Part shown: piece by piece, positions 1 to 6,298 of the stretch | Position numbering within the stretch: the first letter of the stretch is position 1 | Layout of the letters: each line of letters starts with the position of its first letter | Assembly: GCA_031553755.1 (NCBI GenBank) | Contig: JAVBKZ010000001.1 | Location: 1-6,325 of the forward strand | DNA from: JAIRVZ01 sp031553755 | GTDB lineage: Bacteria > Bacteroidota > Bacteroidia > Bacteroidales > Azobacteroidaceae | Direction: 5' to 3' | DNA: 6,325 bases | Notes under the pieces: generated by a model | What the model was told of the DNA's origin: nothing | The model's database searches: none | What the model saw: only the letters and a program-made list of their open reading frames with translations | Position numbers and translations under genes: made by a program

Positions 1-124
1 AGGTAACTGGTAAAGTCAAAATAGAAACACCGTTTTGTTTTATATATACTAAACGAAAAATCGGGAGATTTAGTATTTAAAACTCCTAAATATTTTATTT
101 TATTGATTTTTTATTGGAGAATGA
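1..124. other. AT-rich leader without a convincing gene
   Basis: This stretch precedes the open RHS frame and I see no gene in it. All three forward frames contain stops, including TGA at 122-124, which closes the RHS frame on its 5' side. Frame 3 is open from the window edge to TAA at 78-80 and could be the last 25 codons of an upstream gene, but nothing in it is recognisable. An ATG at 121, just after a purine-rich GGAGA, gives only four codons before TAG at 133-135. The stretch may hold the junction at which the 5' part of the RHS gene was lost. Confidence 0.4.
46..76. repeat. 8-bp perfect inverted repeat
   Basis: ATACTAAA at 46-53 is the exact reverse complement of TTTAGTAT at 69-76, with a 15-base spacer that itself contains CGA-AAAA-TCG. 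The arms are AT-rich and no clean T-run follows, so a strong intrinsic terminator is unlikely. It could be an operator, a weak terminator of an upstream gene or chance in AT-rich DNA. Confidence 0.3.
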
Positions 125-355
125 GACCTGAGTAGTTACAATAACTCTAACGGAAGAATTTTTTATTCAACAGGTACTTCGTTTGAAGAACAGGCTGTTT
201 ATAATGGGAATTTTTTTAGAGGAAAAAGAATTATAGCTGATTGTAATGGAGATGGTAGATCGGATGTCATCACATATACCGCACCGCCGAGAAAAGGTCT
301 TATTGATTCTATCAAAGTAAGCATTGGAATTTTTAATGGTTCCGGATTTGATTTA
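125..355 (+). pseudogene. In-frame 5' extension of the RHS gene, start missing
   Basis: The reading frame of the RHS gene stays open for 77 codons upstream of its first ATG, back to the TGA at 122-124. The extension is clearly coding. It reads ...NGRIFYSTGTSFEEQAVYNG..., then DCNGDGRSD at 239-265, a calcium-binding FG-GAP/VCBS-type loop paired with DFNGDGYPE just after the ATG. No ATG or GTG occurs in frame in this stretch; CTG at 128 is the only near-cognate early codon. Full RHS/SpvB-type proteins carry several hundred more residues before this point, normally with a signal peptide. I infer that the gene was cut by deletion or recombination near 125, or has a frameshift there, rather than that it starts at the ATG at 356. 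Confidence 0.7.
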
Positions 356-3300
356 ATGGAAGATATGATAATAGATGATCCCGGTATAAGTATAAGTGGA
401 GATGATCAATTGGAATTTATAAATTTTAATGATTTTAACGGAGATGGTTATCCTGAATTTAGTTTTGATAAATACACCATGTATAATTTTGTAAAACCAT
501 TGCCTAAAAAAGAAAATCTACATGTAAAAAGTATTATCAACGGACTCAATCAACAAATTTGTTTTGACTATAAACCAATAACAAGTAATGACGTTTATTC
601 AGAAACAACACAATCTTATGTATTTCCTGTTTCAAAAATCAGGGCGCCTATATATGTTGTGAGTCAAATGGAAACTTATTTTGGATATTTTTTTGATTTC
701 AATACTTTCCGTTATAAAAATGCCCGTATACATAAACAAGGTAAAGGTTTCCTTGGTTTTGAAGAAGTTGAATCCCGCAATTATAATCAAAACCGGAAAA
801 TTACGACCAAATACGGGTATAATTCCACTTACTATAATGTATATCCTGTGAAGCAAACTGTTAGTACCTATGCAGGCAGTCCAATTTTTACGACTTCTTA
901 TTTGAATTCTTACTTTACCACTGGGAATGATCAAATATTTCCTTATGTCAAAGAACAGGAAACTACTGACCATCTGACCGGATTGAATCAAAAAGTGGAA
1001 TATACCTACATATGGGGAAGTTATGGTAACCCTAAAAAAATAACAGAAACTTGCGGTAGCTTAGTAACAGAAACTGAAAATACCTGGGATTTTAGAAGCG
1101 ATATACATAAATGTTACCAAACTAAACAGGTGGTTACAAAAAAAGGGTTGGGGCAAAACTTTACCCAAACCAATACTTTTACTTACGACGACAAAGTGCG
1201 GCCGGCAACAAAAGTAGAATTTTCGGGACATGCGAAAGCTGTGACAACTACCTACAGCAATTACGATGTTTTTGGCAATCCCCGCGCGACTACCACCTCG
1301 GCATCCGGATGCCATACAATAACAAACAGTTGCGCTTTCGACCCTACCGGACGCTTTGTGACGAGCCAAACCGATGCGTTGGGTAATACATCTTATGCTT
1401 ATTATGATTCCAAAACGGGAGCCGTTTCGGAGAAAAAAGACATGGCCGGTATTTCAACCTATTACCAATACGATGGTTTCGGCCGCTTGGTACAGGAGCA
1501 AACGCCAACCGATGTTGTCACTTATACACAGGCGTGGGATAACACCGGGTATGACTACTTGTTCCGTATTGATGCCACTTCCCAAATCACAGGAACGCAA
1601 TCTACCTGGTACAACAGGGCAGGAAAGGAAATCAAAAAACAAACACAGGGTTTCTCCGGTCCGGTGGTCACGGAAAAAAAATACAATTGGGAAGGACGAC
1701 TCTTCCGTGAATACCTACCTGGCTATAACAATGCAAGCACACAATACATCGAATATGCTTATGATGGATATGGTAGGCTACAGAAAGAAACCAATATCGG
1801 CCGTGCCACTTCGTACGCTTATTCGAAATTAACCACTTCGGTCACTACTCCCGACAGCAAGACCAAATCGACTACGCTCAACTCTTCGGGCTTGACAGCG
1901 TATTCGATCGATATTATGGGAGATTCTGTAATTTATACTTACAACAGCCTTGGGAAACCGGTAACTACTACAGCCAACGGCATAAGCTCTACAATCACTT
2001 ACGACGACCGGGGCTACCAGCAAACATTGAAAGATGCCAATATCACCAATGCAATACAGTATGTGTATGATGCCTACGGGCAAATGACTTCGCAAACCAG
2101 CGCAAGGGGACAAACCACATTGATGCAGTATGACGTTGCCGGACGCGTGACTTCAGAAACGGATCCCGAACGCGCGTTGTCTTACGAATATATTCTTTCC
2201 GGTTATGGTATGGGGCAATTGCAGTATATCAAGGAAAATGGCACTGTAATCAACAGTTTTACTTACAACTATCTGGGGCAACCTGTTACTACTACCGAAA
2301 AAATCGACAATGTCGACTATACGGTTTCATACAACTACGATTCCCGCGGACAGTTGCAGGAAAAAACATCGCCATCGGGGTTGCGTGTCAGTTACCAATA
2401 CAACAACGGCCAACTTGTTTCGATGCGCAATGCCGAAAATAATGCTTTGCTCTGGCAAGCCGACGCGGTCAACGCCTTGGGACAAATAACAGAAAGCACG
2501 ATGGGCAACGGTTTGAAACGGATTTCGGGTTACGATACGTATCATTTGCCCAACCAAATCATGCTGAAAAACGGTTCGTCTGTCATAGACCAGGTTAACT
2601 ACGTTTTCAATGCCACGACAGGCAACCTCAGCCAACGCAACGATGTGACGCTTGGGCGAAACGAAACATTTGGTTATGATAACCTCAACCGCTTGAATGC
2701 AGTTACCCTAAATAATGTATCGAACCTTTCGATGGATTATTTCAGCAACGGCAACATCCAAACCAAATCGGATGTAGGGACTTACCAATACGATAACGAC
2801 AACCATGCCTTGTCGGGAATTACCGGCAAAGCGGCAAATTATAATCCCGCGGCATTGGATTTCACCAACACCTCCTACAACAGGGTTTCGTCCATCACAC
2901 AACAAGGCAGCACCGTCAAAAAACTGAATTTGTATTACAATGCCGGGAACCAACGCCGCAAAACACAATACTATGAAAACTCGGTGTTGAAAAAAACGAT
3001 GTATTATTCGGGAAACTACGAAAAAGAAATTCCTGTGAGTAGTGCAACCAAAGAATATGACTATATTTACACACCCGAAGGTTTGTCGGCGATCTCCATT
3101 AAAACCAACGGAACGCGTTCTTTCTATTATACACAGACCGACCATTTGGGGAGCATCCGTGTGGTAACAACGGCATCAAGGGGAATACAAACCCGTTATT
3201 ACTACGATTCGTGGGGCAAACAAACGCTTTATTCCGGCACAAGCGTCACCAACCGGGGCTATATTGGCGAAGAACACCTCAATGACTTTGGGCTTATCAA

Positions 3301-4285
3301 CCTCAACGCCCGGATGTACGATCCTGTCCTTGGCCGATTTATGGGCGTTGATCCGTATATTCAGGAACCGGATTTTACGCAAAGCCACAACAGGTATAGT
3401 TATGGGATGAATAACCCAATGAGTTATGTGGATCCGGGAGGAGAAATTCCGGTTCTGGTTGCAGTTGGAATCGTAGCTGCTTTTGTTTATCTTTATAATG
3501 CCCACTCCAATACACCGGAAGGTAAAGACAAAGGTAATCCGAAGAATTGGGCTTGGAATCCGAGGGATTGGTTTAGAAAAGATGGCAAAGGAGCTGTTGT
3601 AAATATGGGTTATAACACAGGGGGTGATGTAACTGTTAGTGTAGGGATTGGCAATCCAAATGGACTCATTCCGGTTGTTGGTTATAGTAGTCAATATGGA
3701 ACAGGCGCAGGAATCAGCTACAATGGAAACTCAAGCCTGTATTATCCAGGATATGAAAGTAACGTAAATAACTCAATACAGCAGTCTGTTGATAGAGCGA
3801 TTGAGAATGCAAGAATCTCTGTTGGAGCAGGGATGGAGTATAGTAACAAATATATAAATGATTTTGCCAACCAATATTTTCCAAAACATATAGATTTGGT
3901 TGATAATATTTATGCAGATTGGTCTTTGGGTTCTTCTAAATATGAGAGAGATGGAGATTATGTTTACGGTTTTGGGGAAAGAATAGGAGCATTTTATAGT
4001 ATTAAAGAAAATTCTATATATATGTTTAAAGAATGTTTTACAAGTAGAGAACAGTTATATCTTGATTTAGGTCACGAATTAATTCATGCGTCGTATTACA
4101 ATAGATTTAAAGAACCAATCTCTTCCTTTACACAGGAATATATGATTGCTCGTTGGGAAGCTGATCAAAAAAAAGCTTGGGGTATGCCATATGAAATACC
4201 TGGGAACTCTCATTTATATCATAAAGATTATGATTATAGAAATTTTGGATTTAAAATAAGAAAAACAAGGCCATGGGTAAAATAA
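356..4285 (+). CDS. RHS/YD-repeat polymorphic toxin with HExxH tip, 5'-truncated
   Basis: RHS proteins are large secreted or surface proteins whose YD-repeat shell encloses a variable C-terminal toxin used against neighbouring cells. Numbering from the ATG at 356 (1309 aa): an FG-GAP/VCBS-like DFNGDGYPE at 26-34; a TcdB/SpvB-middle-like GKGFLGF at 129-135; YD-type repeats from about 277 to 930, for example YDGFGRL 372-378, YDGYGRL 469-475, YDVAGRV 592-598 and YDSRGQL 661-667; DHLGSIR 929-935; YDPVLGRFMGVDP 988-1000, the hallmark of the RHS-associated core end; and DPGGE 1026-1030, where conserved sequence stops. The tip has a hydrophobic helix (about 1031-1048), a Gly/Asn-rich linker, then a domain with HELIH at 1240-1244. 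The frame extends upstream to 125 without a start, so the ATG at 356 is only the first available one and lies between two repeat loops. The protein is probably not made as a complete secreted product from this copy alone. The 3' end overlaps the next gene by 13 bases. Confidence 0.85.
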   Translation: MEDMIIDDPGISISGDDQLEFINFNDFNGDGYPEFSFDKYTMYNFVKPLPKKENLHVKSIINGLNQQICFDYKPITSNDVYSETTQSYVFPVSKIRAPIYVVSQMETYFGYFFDFNTFRYKNARIHKQGKGFLGFEEVESRNYNQNRKITTKYGYNSTYYNVYPVKQTVSTYAGSPIFTTSYLNSYFTTGNDQIFPYVKEQETTDHLTGLNQKVEYTYIWGSYGNPKKITETCGSLVTETENTWDFRSDIHKCYQTKQVVTKKGLGQNFTQTNTFTYDDKVRPATKVEFSGHAKAVTTTYSNYDVFGNPRATTTSASGCHTITNSCAFDPTGRFVTSQTDALGNTSYAYYDSKTGAVSEKKDMAGISTYYQYDGFGRLVQEQTPTDVVTYTQAWDNTGYDYLFRIDATSQITGTQSTWYNRAGKEIKKQTQGFSGPVVTEKKYNWEGRLFREYLPGYNNASTQYIEYAYDGYGRLQKETNIGRATSYAYSKLTTSVTTPDSKTKSTTLNSSGLTAYSIDIMGDSVIYTYNSLGKPVTTTANGISSTITYDDRGYQQTLKDANITNAIQYVYDAYGQMTSQTSARGQTTLMQYDVAGRVTSETDPERALSYEYILSGYGMGQLQYIKENGTVINSFTYNYLGQPVTTTEKIDNVDYTVSYNYDSRGQLQEKTSPSGLRVSYQYNNGQLVSMRNAENNALLWQADAVNALGQITESTMGNGLKRISGYDTYHLPNQIMLKNGSSVIDQVNYVFNATTGNLSQRNDVTLGRNETFGYDNLNRLNAVTLNNVSNLSMDYFSNGNIQTKSDVGTYQYDNDNHALSGITGKAANYNPAALDFTNTSYNRVSSITQQGSTVKKLNLYYNAGNQRRKTQYYENSVLKKTMYYSGNYEKEIPVSSATKEYDYIYTPEGLSAISIKTNGTRSFYYTQTDHLGSIRVVTTASRGIQTRYYYDSWGKQTLYSGTSVTNRGYIGEEHLNDFGLINLNARMYDPVLGRFMGVDPYIQEPDFTQSHNRYSYGMNNPMSYVDPGGEIPVLVAVGIVAAFVYLYNAHSNTPEGKDKGNPKNWAWNPRDWFRKDGKGAVVNMGYNTGGDVTVSVGIGNPNGLIPVVGYSSQYGTGAGISYNGNSSLYYPGYESNVNNSIQQSVDRAIENARISVGAGMEYSNKYINDFANQYFPKHIDLVDNIYADWSLGSSKYERDGDYVYGFGERIGAFYSIKENSIYMFKECFTSREQLYLDLGHELIHASYYNRFKEPISSFTQEYMIARWEADQKKAWGMPYEIPGNSHLYHKDYDYRNFGFKIRKTRPWVK
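3317..3445 (+). other. Conserved RHS core end and tip junction
   Basis: This encodes YDPVLGRFMGVDP, then NRYSYGMNNP and SYVDPGGE. In RHS proteins this segment marks the end of the conserved shell; the related bacterial RHS proteins of known structure cleave themselves near here to release the tip. Sequence and base composition change just after it: the core is near 47-48% G+C in sampled lines and the tip drops to 27%. The DPGGE codons at 3431-3445 are therefore the likely swap point for C-terminal tips. Confidence 0.8.
3446..4285 (+). other. Variable C-terminal tip, putative zinc metallopeptidase toxin
   Basis: The tip is about 279 residues. It opens with a hydrophobic stretch, IPVLVAVGIVAAFVYLY, which could be a membrane segment or a buried helix. 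A Trp/Pro segment (NWAWNPRDWF) and a Gly/Asn/Tyr-rich linker follow. The last 140 residues hold LGHELIHASYY, an HExxH zincin signature in which two histidines would bind zinc and the glutamate would act as general base. Glutamates 17 and 24 residues after the second histidine (E1261, E1268, in TQEYMIARWEADQKKAW) are candidates for the third ligand, E1261 being my preference by analogy with other toxin-tip peptidases. No substrate can be inferred. A protein-cutting toxin is the simplest reading, though HExxH also occurs by chance and in other metal enzymes. Confidence 0.6.
4073..4087 (+). other. HELIH zinc-binding motif
   Basis: These codons give H1240-E1241-L1242-I1243-H1244, preceded by LDLG and followed by ASYYN. 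The hydrophobic residues before it (QLYLDLG) fit the helix that normally carries an HExxH active site, which makes a chance match less likely. Confidence 0.65.
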
Positions 4286-5103
4286 ATAAAAAAAATATAA
4301 TAGCGATGTTAGGGATATCTCTATTATTTAGTTCGTGTTCTTTGAAAAGCGACAGTCAAGATATCGAATCTTTATATTTTGACAGTTTAGCGGTTAAATA
4401 TATTAAATTAAAAAATGAATCGAATAAACAAATCAAGAATATTTCGGAGAATAATAATCTGAATTTTGTAACTTGCAACTATGTCGATAGCTTAATTTTG
4501 GCAAATGAAATTTTAGAATTCACAAATTTTGACAATAAAGAAATCATTTTACCAGATTCCTTTTTTACAGAAAAATCATCAATATTTGATGAAATCATTT
4601 ATTTTGATATTTTTCAAATGAAAAACATTGAGCAAGAGAGGGGTAAATTGAAACTAAAACCATTTATAGAATTATCCTATGATGTGAAATGTTATCTTGT
4701 TGATAATCAAATTTTAAAGAAAAGATTAATATCTGAAGATATTTCTATTTATTCATTAGGGAAACTCAATTATAGCGCATTATTTGATACTCAATTTTTA
4801 TTTGTTGAAACAAAAAATAAAGGAATCAATTTTTATGACAGTTTCTTGCTTGTAAATACAAAAGAGAAAAAAATAATGTCAATAAGTGAAATTGGGAAAT
4901 ATTCTTATTCTAAAGGATTTTCATATATGTTGAGAACACGAACAAATAGAAAATATTTTTTTGTACAGACAGAACTTATATCAACACATGTTGTTGATGA
5001 AATTACTCCAATAGAAGATATGGTAGTTGTTCCAAAGAATGTGGAATATTACACTCAATTTTATTTTGATGAAAATGGTTATGTAAAGTTTGTGGAGGAA
5101 TAA
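4273..5103 (+). CDS. Putative lipoprotein, candidate immunity protein for the HExxH tip
   Basis: I do not recognise a family for this 276-residue protein. It begins MGKINKKNIIAMLGISLLF, a basic n-region plus a hydrophobic core, and continues SSC at 20-22, giving a lipobox-like FSSC, so lipidation at Cys22 is likely. The mature part (about 255 residues) is Lys/Asn/Ile/Phe-rich with alternating hydrophobic residues that suggest beta structure (for example FDTQFLFVET and KYFFVQTEL). The start at 4273 is preferred because it supplies the charged n-region; the next ATG at 4306 would remove it. The start lies inside the last codons of the toxin tip in another frame, with a 13-base overlap, which implies coupled expression and is typical of a toxin/immunity pair. 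The residues after the cysteine (SLKSDS) are only weakly like the Bacteroidota surface-export signal, so a periplasm-facing location is at least as likely. Immunity is inferred from position. Confidence 0.7.
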   Translation: MGKINKKNIIAMLGISLLFSSCSLKSDSQDIESLYFDSLAVKYIKLKNESNKQIKNISENNNLNFVTCNYVDSLILANEILEFTNFDNKEIILPDSFFTEKSSIFDEIIYFDIFQMKNIEQERGKLKLKPFIELSYDVKCYLVDNQILKKRLISEDISIYSLGKLNYSALFDTQFLFVETKNKGINFYDSFLLVNTKEKKIMSISEIGKYSYSKGFSYMLRTRTNRKYFFVQTELISTHVVDEITPIEDMVVVPKNVEYYTQFYFDENGYVKFVEE

Positions 5104-5301
5104 TTCTCTGTGGCTACTACAAGCGTCTATAACATAAATAGTTTGAACTCATATCAATATAGAAGAACATGGACAGAAATTCAGGCAAATACCTATGCTT
5201 ATTATTATTTTGGATGTCCTAAATTTTGGAATAAATTTGATTATCCCTGGAACGATATGTATATCAATGAGAAACATAGAAGAAAGAAAATTATGCCATG
5301 A
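5104..5301 (+). pseudogene. Toxin C-terminal remnant 1 (displaced RHS tip)
   Basis: Directly after the lipoprotein stop, and in the same frame, 65 codons read FSVATTSVYN and on to TWTEIQANTYAYYYFG, then FGCPKFWNKFDYPW, ending KKIMP. A GTG at 5110 could formally start it, but nothing like a ribosome site precedes it. WTExQAN...YYFG resembles the last segment I associate with metallopeptidase-type toxin tips in RHS and related proteins, where the Glu may be a metal ligand; this is from memory and not checked. The stop codon overlaps the next ATG as ATGA at 5298-5301, the arrangement expected between a toxin and its immunity gene. I read it as the 3' end of an older tip whose front part was replaced when the present tip and lipoprotein gene arrived. 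It differs in sequence from the end of the current tip. Confidence 0.6.
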
Positions 5302-5732
5302 AAAAAGTCCTCATTTTTTTAATTTTAGTTATCATATTAATCTTATTATTGATCAGTCTATTTTTTACAGATAAAATAGATAAAAGACAAGTGAATATAG
5401 TCAATAAAACAGATGATACCATTTTCTGTTTTAATGCAATACATCATGCTTTTGATAATGTTTACAACATGTATAAAGACTATGATTTTGATCGCAAGTT
5501 TATGGTTGTAGGAGATTCCTCAAGTGTTTTTTATGACCATCCGAGAGATTGGAATACTGCTTTTAATTATAGCCTTGACGGGAAGCTTCGTTTCTTCATC
5601 ATATCTAAGGACTCAGTAAATAAATATGGGTGGGAAAAAGTATCCAAAGATACCATTTTTACAAAAGTGTATTTACTTGATATTCATGATTTGGACTCTC
5701 TTAACTGGACTATTGTCTATGACGGAAAATAG
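5298..5732 (+). CDS. Small membrane-anchored protein, candidate orphan immunity protein
   Basis: The protein has 144 residues. Residues 4-23 (VLIFLILVIILILLLISLFF) form a single strong membrane segment after MKK, so the rest (from about 25) should lie outside the cytoplasm. The soluble part reads VNIVNKTDDTIFCF near the front and ends KVYLLDIHDLDSLNWTIVYDG. That ending matches a pattern I know from small Bacteroidota hypothetical proteins ending ...YDLxLEDLxxLNWTIxYP, many of which lie near RHS genes; I have no formal family name for it. Its ATG overlaps the stop of toxin remnant 1 as ATGA, so it was probably coupled to that toxin. The reading frame is intact, suggesting it is kept for protection against relatives that still carry the toxin. 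A ribosome site is weak: the upstream bases are merely purine-rich, as is usual in this phylum. Confidence 0.7.
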   Translation: MKKVLIFLILVIILILLLISLFFTDKIDKRQVNIVNKTDDTIFCFNAIHHAFDNVYNMYKDYDFDRKFMVVGDSSSVFYDHPRDWNTAFNYSLDGKLRFFIISKDSVNKYGWEKVSKDTIFTKVYLLDIHDLDSLNWTIVYDGK

Positions 5733-5740
5733 AAGGATGA

Positions 5741-5839
5741 TATACATATCAAAGCTACTATAATCCTGTTAAAAATATGCAGAAATCAAAAAACAAGCAA
5801 TACGAAATGTTAATACAATCTTTATCACTAAAAAAATGA
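5741..5839 (+). pseudogene. Toxin C-terminal remnant 2 (short displaced tip)
   Basis: After the TAG at 5730-5732 and a TGA at 5738-5740, a 32-codon frame reads YTYQSYYNPVKNMQ and ends QYEMLIQSLSLKK. It has no start near its 5' edge. The stop TGA at 5837-5839 overlaps the next ATG at 5836 as ATGA, just as in remnant 1. The short length means coding status rests mainly on this junction and on a plausible protein composition (Tyr/Asn/Pro, then a Lys-rich helix). I do not recognise the family. The best reading is the last piece of a still older toxin tip; the alternative is an ordinary intergenic stretch that happens to be open. Confidence 0.4.
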
Positions 5840-6162
5840 GTATAATAAGTAAAATAAAAAGGATACGTTCTTTTATTCCTATACCTATGCTAATAATGGT
5901 TGGGGTGCTTGCTATTGGTCCCATATCAGTAGTTACCACAAATATATATGGAACACCCGAAACAGTTACTGTTTCTTTTTATAAAAAAATACATAAAGCA
6001 AAAAGTAATCCTTTTACAGTATCATGTGGTTACTATTATGTAAAAGGGAAACGATACACAGCAGTGATATGTGAAAAACTTCCAATCGGTGCGAAATTTC
6101 AGATAAAGCGTAGCCCTATAGTATCGTGTGAATACAATACAATTGGGGCTTTACAAGAATAG
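5836..6162 (+). CDS. Small membrane-anchored protein, second candidate orphan immunity protein
   Basis: The 108-residue product starts with a basic segment (K6, K8, R9, R11) followed by one hydrophobic helix at about 13-33 (SFIPIPMLIMVGVLAIGPISVV). By the positive-inside rule the C-terminal domain of about 70 residues should lie on the outer side of the inner membrane. That domain reads TPETVTVSFYKKIH, then FTVSCGYYYVKGKRYTAVIC, with two cysteines (C64 and C79) 15 residues apart and another (C98) in SPIVSCEYN; strands of alternating hydrophobic residues suggest a small beta-rich fold. I do not recognise a family. The gene overlaps the stop of toxin remnant 2 as ATGA and is the last gene of the series. 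A role as immunity protein is inferred only from that position and from its anchored form, shared with its two neighbours. Confidence 0.6.
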   Translation: MSIISKIKRIRSFIPIPMLIMVGVLAIGPISVVTTNIYGTPETVTVSFYKKIHKAKSNPFTVSCGYYYVKGKRYTAVICEKLPIGAKFQIKRSPIVSCEYNTIGALQE

Positions 6163-6187
6163 TTTATTTATTAAAATTCCCTCTGTT

Positions 6188-6212
6188 CGGCGGCGTTTTC
6201 ATAACGCCGTCG
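6188..6212 (+). terminator. Possible intrinsic terminator hairpin
   Basis: CGGCGGCGTT at 6188-6197 pairs with AACGCCGTCG at 6203-6212 over ten pairs (one G-T) around a five-base TTCAT loop. It is far richer in G+C than the surrounding DNA and lies 26 bases after the last stop. The bases after it (TATTAAATAG) are AT-rich but not a true T-run, so it may end transcription weakly or in both directions. Confidence 0.5.
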
Positions 6213-6221
6213 TATTAAATA

Positions 6222-6236
6222 GTCGTTTTTAACGAC
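6222..6236. repeat. Second small hairpin
   Basis: GTCGTT at 6222-6227 and AACGAC at 6231-6236 form a perfect six-pair stem around TTT, nine bases after the larger hairpin. The run of five T at 6226-6230 lies within this stem-loop rather than after it. It might act with the first hairpin or form a terminator for a gene coming from the other side. Confidence 0.35.
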
Positions 6237-6290
6237 ATATTTCGTAAACTGATTTTAATAAAAACATACGCAAAATCGATTATAATTCAT

Positions 6291-6298
6291 TAAATTTG
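6291..6298 (+). promoter_or_regulatory. Possible Bacteroidota -7 box
   Basis: TAAATTTG matches the Bacteroidota sigma-ABfr -7 consensus TAnnTTTG exactly. No TTTG is seen at the expected -33 spacing (the sequence near 6265-6275 is ATACGCAAAAT), so the match rests on one box. If real, it would drive a + strand gene starting beyond the window. Confidence 0.3.

Noticed and set aside
121..135. ATG at 121 after GGAGA as the RHS start
   Set aside because: It is in a different frame and stops after four codons; it would need a frameshift near 127, for which there is no independent evidence.
356..358. ATG 356 as the genuine start of a complete protein
   Set aside because: Coding sequence of the same domain continues upstream to 125, no ribosome site is seen before the ATG, and no signal peptide follows it.
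1374..1832. A 152-codon + strand frame inside the RHS gene
   Set aside because: It overlaps the well-supported YD-repeat frame in another register and has no protein-like motif.
1200..3300. The YD repeats as a DNA-level tandem repeat or CRISPR-like array
   Set aside because: The repetition is in the protein and is diverged; the DNA shows no regular identical units with spacers.
632..3694. Several minus-strand open frames of 60-170 codons opposite the RHS gene
   Set aside because: They lie wholly opposite the YD-repeat coding frame, have no recognisable domains and are explained by the biased codons of the repeats.
5110..5301. A separate small gene starting at GTG 5110
   Set aside because: The open frame extends back to the previous stop, there is no ribosome site, and the content looks like the end of a larger protein, so a remnant is the better reading.
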